NCBI GenBank assembly: GCA_037043235.1
Contig: JAWRVZ010000608.1
Span: forward strand, 62,001-126,000
Origin: Rhodeus uyekii
Lineage: Eukaryota; Chordata; Actinopteri; Cypriniformes; Acheilognathidae
Direction: 5' to 3'
DNA: 64,000 nucleotides
The notes beneath the pieces are model-generated. The model had not been told where the DNA came from. It searched no databases and saw nothing but the letters and a program-made list of their open reading frames with translations. This document shows positions 9,741-19,826 of this stretch, piece by piece (the first letter of the stretch is position 1; each line of letters opens with the position of its first letter). The position numbers and the translations under genes were made by a program.

Positions 9741-10320
9741 TCAGTTCAACACGGCAATTATAGCAGATAAAGGAATCAACGCAATGTAATATTTACTCAG
9801 GCATAAGTTATAAATAAACTTAGGCGCTTTGACGGTTACGCGCTGTGACGGCGACTGCGCGAGGACGCGCGTTTGAACTTCATTGAGAGTTGCCTTTCCC
9901 ATAGTAATCTGCTCAGCGGGGAAAAAGCCTAAAAACCTTATTTCATTTACTGTTTAAGTGTTCACAAAACATCGATCTATCAGCGAATCTGCTCAGGAAG
10001 TGCGTTTGAACTCGAGAACAGGAGTCAGACTTTAGTTAAAAGCAGATAAAAGAATTAACACAATGTAACTATATACTCAAGAATTGGTTATAAATAACTT
10101 TGACTGTTAGACGCTGCATTTGAGAAGAGCCTTTTACATGTGCCTTCCCCATGCAAACACGAGCGAGAGTCAGAATTCGGCAATAAAGTACATAAATGAG
10201 CGCTATAAATAAACTTAGGCGCTTAGACGGTTATGCGTTGCCGCGAGTCCAGGAGGACGCGCGTTTAAACTTCACTTACCTTCCCTATAGTATCATAGTG
10301 CTCAACAGTGTTTGGCCATA
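9741..10320 (+). repeat. Degenerate tandem block with CpG-rich segments, about three copies
   Basis: AAACTTAGGCGCTTTGACGG (9816 onward) recurs as AAACTTAGGCGCTTAGACGG at about 10212, each time followed by GAGGACGCGCGTTT and an AACTTCA..CCTTCCC stretch. A third, more decayed copy lies between them at about 10040-10155: GTTATAAATAACTTTGACTGTTAGACGCTG. Related leading words (AGCAGATAAA, CAATGTAA) also recur. The block is more CpG-rich than its surroundings. A 74-codon frame at 10196-10420 spans the third copy and lacks recognisable features. Confidence 0.6.
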
Positions 10321-10546
10321 TAAGTACATAAATCTTCAAGCAAACACGCTGCAGCGGTTACTTGATAATCGGAAACAATTTCCGTTTGATCATAAACTCT
10401 CTCACATAAATCTATTTTAGGAGATTATGATCTCTCTCTCCAGCAGTAATGGCGGCTTTGAAAAGCTTTGAGGCTTTGAATTGCAGCGCTCTGATTCGTT
10501 CAAACTTCAGTGTTCTCACTGACAGGGGTGCAATTGTGATATCATG

Positions 10547-10745
10547 TATGTAAAATAGAGAGATTTAACTTACTAATTAAAGTTAAAAATCGATTGTAGA
10601 CCTGCAAGTTTTTTTTCAGGATTTAAAAAAAAAAATGCATGCCCATTGGAATGGACATGTTCACACATACTGTATTGAAATGTATTATATATCAGGTGTA
10701 ATGTTGTGATGTTACCAACAGATGGGGTGGACGCTCTATCTAAAA
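10547..10745. repeat. Unknown dispersed repeat, internally deleted copy
   Basis: Copy of 8422-9009 with about 390 bp deleted. Blocks at 10547-10659 and 10698-10745 match the longer copy at high identity, including AAATCGATTGTAGACCTGCA. Confidence 0.75.
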
Positions 10746-10938
10746 TTCAGTTTTCACTTCATTAGTGAAAGTCTATGGAGATTTTATGATTTTAATCTTC
10801 AGTTTTATCAAAAATCATAAGTCTGATCAGTCTGAAAAGGGATAGCAACTCAAGTCAGAACAGGTCTGAAGTCTGAGCAGAGTTTAGTGGTTGTAGCTTT
10901 AAAGCTCTAGGAGGAGATTCTTTTAGAATTTTAGGTAA

Positions 10939-10939
<1 letters not shown>

Positions 10940-10977
<38 letters not shown>
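10940..10977. repeat. (AAT)n microsatellite
   Basis: About a dozen uninterrupted AAT triplets. It is the same triplet that fills the junctions of the large array from 13 kb on, but no array unit is present here. Confidence 0.9.
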
Positions 10978-11166
10978 GTTTAGATACAATATCACTAAGT
11001 TGGCTTTCTCAAGCCAACTTAATGACTCTGTCACAAACACAAAGCTTTTGTGTGGATTACTTGTGGATTGTGTTTTTTTTTTTTTGCCAGCTACTTGAAC
11101 TCTCATTCTAGTGCTGTAAAGCTAAATTTCTCCAAATAATTTCCCATAAATTAACAAATTTATCTA

Positions 11167-11299
11167 CAGTACTGTGTAAAAGTTTTAGGCACATTAGTAT
11201 TTTAACCCCGATAAAATGGTTTTAAGGCAGTTATTTCTATCTTTTTCTGCATTTAAAAAAAAAAAATACTAATGTGCCTAAAACTTTTGCACAGTACTA
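11167..11299. mobile_element. Palindromic Tc1-type MITE
   Basis: A 133-bp element whose ends are inverted: CAGTACTGTGTAAAAGTTTT at the left and AAAACTTTTGCACAGTACT at the right. The inverted region continues inward through GGCACATTAGTATTTT. TA flanks both sides (11165-11166, 11300-11301). The whole element could fold into a long hairpin. Size, TA duplication and terminal sequence fit a Tc1-like MITE common in fish. There is no coding capacity. Confidence 0.85.
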
Positions 11300-11301
11300 T
11301 A

Positions 11302-12080
11302 TGAATTGGATAACTTGAGGGTGAGCACATTTTAATGATTCTCAGGCTAATGTTTAGTCTATTCTGAGCACAAGTGGTACAGTTTTTGTGTGAAACGTTT
11401 CAAACGATAATGTTTGAGAAGATCCCCTCTTTTTGCAGTTAAAAATGCAATGCTTACATTTCCACATGTTCTTGTCACATCACCTGAAACAGAAAAACAA
11501 ATTAAAATATTAAAAGTTAATGAAGTTAAAGTTCATGCAAAATTATATAAAAAAATAACGCATGGATGGATTTTGTGTACAAATAATCAGTTGTTTTGAT
11601 GATTAGCCTACAATGCATTTTTTTTTATTTATCCACACAGCCTGGCTAATCTGTGCCCCACTTTTTCAGTAAATTCTACAATTTAAGTAATAAATAAAGG
11701 TTTCCATGGTCTGAAAGAAAATGCCCGGGAAACCCATGTATTTCTGTAATAGTACTTCTTCTGTACAGTATTTCTGTAGTTTTGGTTAATTCTGATGCTT
11801 ATTTCTGCTAGAGATTATAATGTGGCTGCAGTGAAAGGAAACTTGTTGAATTGTGTTAATTGTATTTTGTGCTTTAGTAATGCCAGTCATTCTGGCTGCA
11901 TAAAATACCTGTTTGTGATGCAACGCCCTGTTAAACTGAGTTTCTGTATAATACTGTTATACAGCCGTTATACATACGGTTTCTATAGCCGTGGCGTCAT
12001 AATGATGGTGTTAAGAGGTGGAAAAATTAAGATAGGATATCACTTAACGTGTAGGTTTGAAATGAACTGCCCGACACATG
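11302..12080. other. Intergenic DNA, nothing recognised
   Basis: Two short open frames (11414-11599 and 11795-12193) have no recognisable domain. The second simply runs into the hAT MITE, so it is not a gene. Confidence 0.5.
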
Positions 12081-12088
12081 GTCTCAGC

Positions 12089-12355
12089 CAGTGGTCCCCA
12101 ACCCCCGGTCCGAAATGGTACCGGGCCGCCGACCGAATTCGCGGACCGGTCCGTGGATCAAACGGTACCGGGCCGCGGATCAAATTCGAATGAGCGGCTG
12201 TGGCGCTGCAGAATTGGCTGTGAGGAGGTGTGTTTCAACAATCTCTCGCGCACCACCCCCCAACCCCCCGTCAACAATCTCTAGCGGTCACCGGTACGCG
12301 GTAAAATTATCACACGTTTACCGGTCCGCGGCACAAAAAAGGTTGGGGACCACTG
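12089..12355. mobile_element. hAT MITE with perfect 8-bp target-site duplication
   Basis: The ends are CAGTGGTCCCCAACC and GGTTGGGGACCACTG, perfect 15-bp inverted repeats. The 8-bp flanks GTCTCAGC are identical at 12081-12088 and 12356-12363, diagnostic of hAT-superfamily insertion. The interior is GC-rich with repeated GGTACCGGGCCG and CCGGTCCG words near both ends. It has no transposase. The perfect duplication suggests a comparatively young insertion. Confidence 0.93.
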
Positions 12356-12559
12356 GTCTCAGCTATATACACTTAAAACACGTGATTAATACTTTATGAA
12401 ATATTGCGTGTCAAAGTCAAAATATGAAGAAAAAAAAAGATTTCTAAATAATACCTTCAAAAAATCATCATGAAGATATAGTTATTTAACGGCAACATTG
12501 ACCAAGTTTGACCGGGAAAGTTTGTGCCATTTTAGAAAAGCATAAGCTTTTAAATTGGG

Positions 12560-12660
12560 AAAATGTCATTAAGAATTCAAACCTCTGTCTGTTTTACAAA
12601 ATTATCCATGGTCTGTCATCTCCTCCACTTAGTCAGTTTGTAAACAGTTTGAAGTCGCTG
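12560..12660 (+). pseudogene. Scrap of LINE ORF2 C-terminal region
   Basis: Plus-strand translation reads NLCLFYKIIHGLSSPPLSQF, similar to the LYKIxHGLAPPPL stretch near the end of fish non-LTR retrotransposon ORF2. It is about 30 residues long and flanked by nothing coding. Family not determined. Confidence 0.35.
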
Positions 12661-13043
12661 AGATAATTAGACACATTAGGCGTATATTCTCTATGAATCT
12701 CCTTGCATGTTCTTCCTCTTTTTAGAAATTCATGGGTGTACAGTATTTTTCTCTATAGATCCTGCTAAACCTAACGTATGCTATACATTAACCAGGCACT
12801 GTAAAAGGAGTTCTCTCTCTCTCTTTTATTAATATAATTATGAATGTTTGTATAAGCATTCATTTACACAGGCAGTAATGAGAAGCTGTGTTATTGTTCA
12901 ACAATAACAATACAGTTAGACAGAGGCCCCGGCTACACTGGCAAAACAAATTCTGGTTACTGTAGTTTGCGTTTCATTCCTATGGATAAAATGACACATT
13001 TATACATCATTTTAATTGTCTTGAATAGCCTCTTTTTTTACTT
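12661..13043. other. Left flank of the large array
   Basis: AT-rich DNA with a short CT run (12813-12823) and no recognised element. It ends where homology to the array unit begins inside the body of a unit, near 13044, so the left boundary is not an element terminus. Confidence 0.55.
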
Positions 13044-13217
13044 TGTACTCGTAAACGGTTTGACATATCAACTTTCTTTGGATAACTTTTTGTCCACATT
13101 GTCTGGAGATGATGTGGTTCAATTTTCGTTGAAATCGGAAAAACGGCCTAGGAGGAGTTCGAAAAAGTAGGTTTTTCATAAAATTCAAAATGGCGGGAAA
13201 AATTTCATGACGGAAAA

Positions 13218-13225
13218 TGACGTCA
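13218..13225. promoter_or_regulatory. Representative TGACGTCA palindrome (CRE-like)
   Basis: The perfect CREB/ATF palindrome TGACGTCA lies in the conserved context GGAAAATGACGTCATAGGG and recurs in most A units once per final module. Next to it, ATGGCGGGAAAA contains GGCGGGAAA, the E2F consensus in reverse complement. These matches are certain; function is not. Confidence 0.4.
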
Positions 13226-13494
13226 TAGGGTGCAATCGAATCGTCTTGAGCCAAGGAATCAGTGGACATAAGAATTTTGTTTCTAGGTCATACGGTTCAA
13301 AAGTTATTAGCATAAACGTTAGTTAAACTTTGGACAGTTGGTGGCGCTAGAGATATTGAGTTAGAGACTTCAATTTTGCTGTGGTCAATGATTGGACTGT
13401 CCTTAATGAGTGTGCCAACTTTTTTTCATTTTCCCGTTTACGGTTCTATGGGCTGCCATAGACTTCAATGGCAGAAGAAGAATAATAATAATAG

Positions 13495-13662
13495 GAACCG
13501 GAACAAAAACAATAGGTGCCTCCGCACCTTCGGTGCTTGGCCCCTAATAAGAACCGGAACAAAAACAATAGGTGCCTCCGCACCTTCGGTGCTTGGCCCC
13601 TAATAAGAACCGGAACAAAAACAATAGGTGCCTCCGCACCTTCGGTGCTTGGCCCCTAATAA
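13495..13662 (+). repeat. Three tandem family-A 3' tails
   Basis: GAACCGGAAC starts at 13495, 13551 and 13607, an exact 56-bp period. Each copy holds GGTGC, GCACC and GGTGC arms separated by 4 and 3 nt, then TTGGCCCCTAA and TAA. The copies are essentially identical, so they multiplied recently as a block. Confidence 0.92.
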
Positions 13663-15396
13663 CAAGCAGCCATGACGGGGCCAAGCATAAGGAGGGCATT
13701 AAATGTTATGCCGACATGTCTGGCAGCATCAGACCAACAGCAGTAAGCATCTAAAGACATTTCAATATGACTTCAGTCTAAATGGCTGAAAAATTATCAA
13801 TAAGGTCTTTAGTAATTCGATTTAACGGTTTATCACATTCAACCAAAAGGCAGCGCTGTAACCAAATTGATGTGTCAAATCATGTGGCATATCCAGAGTG
13901 AGGTGACAATGACACATGCAAAGTTTGGTGTCAATAGGGTAAAGCATTGATGAAACACAGCTTTAACGTCATGTGTTTGTTAAGCATAGCATTTCATGAC
14001 AAAATTCTAAATAGCCGACAGTGTAAATGGCCGATATGAGAAAATTTGGTATCACAGGACTCGGCATGATGCACTGAATCTAAAGCCAAAACTCTGCAGG
14101 TAGCCTCAGATCATGATTGACATGACACACAGAAAGTTTGGTCAGAATACGCTAATGCGTTGCAGAGATATAGCCACGCTTTATTTGGTGGCCATTTGGT
14201 CAAATTCATTCGCATTTTTATCGAATCCTGTTTGACGAATCAACTTAATTTTAATAACCTTTTGTCAGCATGGTCTGAAGATGTTATGATTCAATTTTGG
14301 TGAAAATTGGACAAACGGTGTGGGAGGAGTTCGAAAAAGTAGGTTTTTAAAGAAAAACAACATGGCGGACAGGAAGTTTGGCCGACTATGACAAATTTGG
14401 TATCTGTGTTCTCGGTTTGACCCAAGGAACATATAAAGACAACTTATTTTACCATAGGTTAACGTATTCAAAAGTTATTAGCATTTTTGTAAATTTGGTT
14501 ATAACTTTTGACCACAAGGTGGCGCTGCCTCGAAACTTTTTGTGTTGTATCAGGCCCCAGTGCCGAAGACACATATCGAGTTACGTAACGATACGCCAAT
14601 GTGTTTGTTAAATATAGCAATTTATGACAAAATTCAAAATGGCCGACCCTCAAAATGGCCGATATGGGAAAATTTGGTATCGCACGACTCGGCATGATGC
14701 CCTGAATCTAACGAGACCAGTTTTATGATTTTTGGTCGAAGCATTCAGAAGTTATAAGCAAATATTTCACTTTTTCATATCTCCAGACCACTAGGGGGCA
14801 GAGCGCTAAAACTCTGCAGGTAGCCTCAGACCATGATTGACATAACACACACCAAGTTTGGTCAGAATACGCTAATGCATTTCGGAGATATAGCCTCGCT
14901 TTCATTTCTGCGGCCATTTTGTCAAATTCTTTCGCAAGTTATTCGTAAACGGTTTGACAATTCAACTTTTTTTTAATAACTTTTTGTACGCATAGTCTGG
15001 AGATGATGTGGTTCGATTTTCGTGAAAATCGCACGAACGGCCTAGGAGGAGTTCGAAAAAGTAGGTTTTTCGTAAAATTCAAAATGGCGGGAAAATTTTC
15101 ATGACGGAAAATGACGTCATAGGGTGCAATCGAATCGTCTTGAGCCAAGGAATCAGTGGACAAAAGAATTTTGTTTCTAGGACATACGGTTCAAAAGTTA
15201 TTTACGTAAACGTGAGTGCAACTTTGGACAGTTGGTGGCGCTAGATTCAGTGAGTTAGAGACTTCAAATTTGCTATGGTCAATGATTGGCTTGTCCTCTA
15301 TCAGTGTGCCAAATTTCATCATTTTCCCGCAAACGGTTCTATGGCCTGCCATAGACTCCAATGGCGGAAGCGGAAGCGGAAGCGGAAGAATAATAA
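13663..15396 (+). mobile_element. Array unit 2 (A, two modules)
   Basis: Starts CAAGCAGCCATGACGGGG, missing the first nine or so bases of the usual start. Module starts near 14211 and 14937. A deletion of about 85 bp at about 14086 removes the first CTCF-like site; the second is at 14788. It ends in a GGAAGC repeat and AATAAT, with no 3' tail. Confidence 0.85.
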
Positions 15397-17282
15397 ATAT
15401 AGCTGCTAGCAGCCATCACGGGGCCAAGCGCAAGGAGGGCATTAAATGTCATGCCGACATGGCTGGCATCATCAGACCAACGGCAGTAAGAATCTAAAGA
15501 CATTTCAATATGACTTAAGTCTAAATGGCTGAAAAATCAACAATACGGTCTTTAGTATTTCGATTTAATGGTTTATCACATTCAACCAACAGGCAGCGCT
15601 GTAACCAAATTGTAGTGTCAATTCATGTGGTACATTGAGAGTGTGGTGACATTGACACATGCAAAGTTTGCTTTCAATTGGGTAAACCATTGCTGACAGA
15701 GCACTAAAGTCATGTGTTTGTTAAACATAGCATCTTATAAGAAAAATCTAAATGGCAGACGCTAAAAATGGCCGATATGGGAAAATTTGGTATCACAGGA
15801 CTCGGCATGACCAACTGGATCTAAAGACAGCAGTTTCATGATTTTTAGACAAAGCGTTCAGGAGTTATAATCAAAAATGTCAGTTTTTTAATATCTCCTG
15901 ACCACTAGGGTGCAGAGCGCCAAAACTCTGCAGGTAGCCTCAGACCATGATTGAAATAACACACACCTAGTTTGGTCAGAAAACACTAATGCGTTGCGGA
16001 GATAAAGCCTCAATTTCATTTTTGCGACCATTACGTCGGATTCTTTCGCGAGTTATTCGTAAACGGTTTGACATATCAACTTTCTTTGGATAACTTTTTG
16101 TCATGATGGTCTGGAGATGATGTGGTTTAATTTTGGTGAAAATTGGACAAACGGTCTGGGAGGAGTTCGAAAAAGTAGGTTTATAAAGAAAAACAACATG
16201 GTGGACAAGAAGTTTGGCCGACTATGACAAATTTGGTATCTGTGTTCTTGGTTTGACCCAAGGAACGTATAAAGATAATTTGTTTTACCATAGGTTAACA
16301 CACTCAAAAGTTATTAGCATATTTGTAAATTTGGTTATAATTTTTGACCACAAGGGGGTGCTGCCTCGAAACTTTTTGAGTCGTATCAAGGTTAGGTGCC
16401 GAAGACACATATTGAGTTTCGTAACGATACGGCAATATCTTTGTTAAATATAGCAATTTATGACAATATTCAAAATGGCCGACGCTCAAAATGGCCGATA
16501 TGGGAAAATTTGGTATCGCACGACTCGGCATGATGCACTGAATCTAAAGAGACCAGTTTTATTATTTTTGGCCAAAGCGTTCAGAAGTTATAAGCAAATA
16601 TTTAACTTTTTCATATCTCCTGACCACTAGGGGGCACAGCGCCAAAACTCTGCAGGTAGCCTCAGATCATGATTGACATAACACACACCTAGTTTGGTCA
16701 GAAAACGCTAATGCGTTGCGGAGATAAAGCCTCAATTTCATTTTTGCGACCATTACGTCGGATTCTTTCGCGAGTTATTCGTAAACTGTTTGACATATCA
16801 ACTTTCTTTGGATAACTTTTTGTCCACATGGTCTGGAGATGATGTGGTTCAATTTTCGTTGAAATCGGAAAAACGGCCTAGGAGGAGTTCGAAAAAGTAG
16901 GTTTTTCATAAAATTCAAAATGGCGGGAAAAATTTCATGACGGAAAATGACGTCATAGGGTGCAATCGAATCGTCTTGAGCCAAGGAATCAGTGGACATA
17001 AGAATTTTGTTTCTAGGTCATACGGTTCAAAAGTTATTAGCATAAACGTTAGTTCAACTTTGGACAGTTGGTGGCGCTAGAGATATTGAGTTAGAGACTT
17101 CAAATTTGTTATGGTCAATGATTGGACTGTCTTTAATGAGTGTGCCAACTTTCATCATTTTCCCGCATACGGTTCTATGGGCTGCCATAGACTTTCATGG
17201 CGGAAGAAGAAGATGAAGAATAATAATAAGAACCGGAACAGAAACAATAGGTGCCTTCGCACCTTCGGTGCTTGGCCCCTAA
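15397..17282 (+). mobile_element. Array unit 3 (A, two modules, one 3' tail)
   Basis: 1886 bp. The 5' hairpin has the CTAG centre, a perfect palindrome GCTGCTAGCAGC. Modules start near 16050 and 16770. The first CTCF-like site (15902) is altered to AGGGTGCAG; the second at 16624 is intact. One tail at 17230-17282 ends in CCCCTAA, and the next unit begins at the following base with no spacer. Confidence 0.88.
17230..17282 (+). repeat. Single family-A 3' tail
   Basis: Variant tail with GGAACAGAAACAATAGG and GCCTTCGCACC. It ends in CCCCTAA at 17282, directly followed by ATATAGCTGC. Confidence 0.9.
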
Positions 17283-19826
17283 ATATAGCTGCTAGCAGCC
17301 ATCACGGGGCCAAGCGTAAGGAGGGCATTAAATGTCATGCCGACATGGCTGGCATCATCAGACCAACGGCAGTAAGAATCTAAAGACATTTCAATATGAC
17401 TTAAGTCTAAATGGCTGAAAAATCAACAATACGGTCTTTAGTATTTCGATATAAGTGTTTATCACATTCAACCAACAGGCAGCGCTGTAACCAAATTGTA
17501 GTGTCAAGTCATGTGGTACATTGAGAGTGTGGTGACATTGACACATGCAAAGTTTGCTTTCAATTGGGTAAACCATTGCTGACAGAACACTAAAATCATG
17601 TGTTTGTTAAACATAGCATCTTATAAGAAAAATCGAAATGGCAGACGTTCAAAATGGCCGATATGGGAAAATTTGGTATCACAGTACTCGGCATGACCCA
17701 CTGGATGTAAAGACAGCAGTTTCATGATTTTTAGACAAAGCGTGCAGGAGTTATAATAAAAAATGTCAGTTTTTTAATATCTCCTGACCACTAGGGGGCA
17801 GAGCGCCAAAACTCTGCAGGTAGCCTCAGACCGTGATTGACATAACACACACCTATTTTGGTCAGAATACGCTAATGAGTTACGGAGATATAGCCTCGCT
17901 TTCAATTCTATGGCCATTGTGTCGAATTCTTTCGTGAGTTATTCGTAAACAGTTTGGCGAATCATCTTTCTTTATATAACTTTTTGTCATGACAATCTGG
18001 AGATGATGTGGTTTAATTTTGGTGAAAATTGGACAAACGGTCTGGGAGGAGTTCGAAAAAGTAGGTTTTTAAAGAAAAACAACATGGTGGACAAGAAGTT
18101 TGGCCGACTATGACAAATTTGGTATCTGTGTTCTCGGTCTGACCCAAGGAACGTATAAAGATCATTTGTTTTACCATAGGTTAACGCACTCAAAAGTTAT
18201 TAGCATATTTGTAAATTTGGTTATAACTTTTGACCACAAGGTGGTGCTGCCTCGAAACTTTTTGAGTCATATCAAGGTTAGGTGCCGAAGACACCTATTG
18301 AGTTTCGTAACGATACGCCAATATCTTTGTTAAATATAGCAATTTATGACAATATTCAAAATGGCTGATGCTCAAAATGGCCGATATGGAAAAATTTGGT
18401 ATCGCACGACTCGGCATGATGCACTGAATCTAAAGAGACCAGTTTTATTATTTTTGGCCAAAGCGTTCAGAAGTTATAAGCAAATATTTCACTTTTTCAT
18501 ATCTCCTGACCACTAGGGGGCACAGCGCCAAAACTCTGCAGGTAGCCTCAGACTATGATTGACATAACACACACCTAGTTTGGTCAGAAAACGCTAATGC
18601 GTTGCGGAGATAAAGCCTCAATTTCATTTTTGCGACCATTACGTCGGATTCTTTCGCGAGTTATTCGTAAACGGTTTGACATATCAACTTTCTTTGGATA
18701 ACTTTTTGTCATGATGGTCTGGAGATGATGTGGTTTAATTTTGGTGAAAATTGGACAAACGGTCTGGGAGGAGTTCGAAAAAGTAGGTTTTTAAAGAAAA
18801 ACAACATGGTGGACAAGAAGTTTGGCCGACTATGACAAATTTGGTATCTGTGTTCTCGGTTTGACCCAAGGAACGTATAAAGATAATTTTTTTTACCATA
18901 GGTTAACGCACTCAAAAGTTATTAGCATATTTGTAAATTTGGTTATAATTTTTGACCACAAGGGGGTGCTGCCTCGAAACTTTTTGAGTCGTATCAAGGT
19001 TAGGTGCCGAAGACACATATGGAGTTTCGTAACGATACGCCAATCCATTTGTTAAATATAGCAATTTATGACAATATTCAAAATGGCCGACGCTCTAAAT
19101 GGCCGATATGGGAAAATTTAGTATCGCACGACTCGGCATGATGCACTGAATCTAACGAGACCAGTTTTATGATTTTTAGACAAAGCGTTCAGGAGTTGTA
19201 AGGAAAAATGTCACTTTTTCATATCTCCTGACCACTAGGGGGCACAGCGCCAAAACTCTGCAGGTAGCCTAAGACCATGATTGACATAACACACACCGAG
19301 TTTGGTCAGAAAACGCTAATGCGTTGTGGAGATAGAGCCTCAAGTTCATTTTTGCGATCATTACGTCGGATTCTTTCGTGAGTTATTCACAAACGGTTTG
19401 ACATTTCAACTTTCTTTGGATAACTTTTTGTCACCATGGTCTGGAGATGATGTGGTTCAATTTTCGTGAAAATCGGACAAACGGCCTAGGAGGAGTTCGA
19501 AAAAGTAGGTTTTTCATAAAATTCAAAATGGCGGGAAAATATTCATGACGGAAAATGACGTCATAGGGTGCAATCGAATCGTCTTGAGCCAAGGAATCAG
19601 TGGACAAAAGAATTTTGTTTCTAGGACATACGGTTCAAAAGTTATTTTTGTAAACGTGAGTCCAACTTTGGACAGTTGATGGCGCTATAGAGATTGAGTT
19701 AGAGACTTCAATTTTGCTATGGTCAATGATTGGACTGTCCTTTATCAGTGTGCCAAATTTTTTTCATTTTCCCGTTTACGGTTCTATGGGCTGCCATAGA
19801 CTCCCATGGCACAAGAAAAAGAATAA
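17283..19826 (+). mobile_element. Array unit 4 (A, three modules, no tail)
   Basis: The longest family A unit, 2544 bp. Module starts are at 17936, 18658 and 19380, with exact 722-bp spacing. Intact CTCF-like sites occur at 17788, 18510 and 19232, with the same 722-bp spacing. The extra module explains the whole length difference from two-module units. Confidence 0.88.
18510..18523 (+). promoter_or_regulatory. Representative CTCF-like site of the array
   Basis: CCACTAGGGGGCAC matches the published vertebrate CTCF core CCASYAGRKGGCRS. CCACTAGGGGGCA occurs at 31 positions in A and A' units: 14788, 16624, 17788, 18510, 19232, 20332, 21050, 22149, 36671, 37393, 38463, 41843, 42564, 43663, 44383, 45545, 46665, 47385, 48554, 49660, 50765, 51488, 53045, 54542, 56100, 57600, 59095, 60598, 61893, 62613 and 63683. 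All lie on the + strand. Binding is not shown by sequence alone. Confidence 0.55.

Larger units (their letters stand above)
13044..13662 (+). mobile_element. Array unit 1 (A, 5'-truncated, three 3' tails)
   Basis: Begins inside the module at TCGTAAACGGTTTGACATA and lacks the 5' hairpin and first part of the body. It carries a TGACGTCA palindrome at 13218-13225 and the ending GGTTCTATGGGCTGCCATAG. Three consecutive 56-bp tails follow from 13495. It defines the left edge of the array. Confidence 0.85.

Noticed and set aside
15898..15914. CTCF-like site in unit 3
   Set aside because: The core reads AGGGTGCAG here, losing an invariant G, so it was not counted among the 31.
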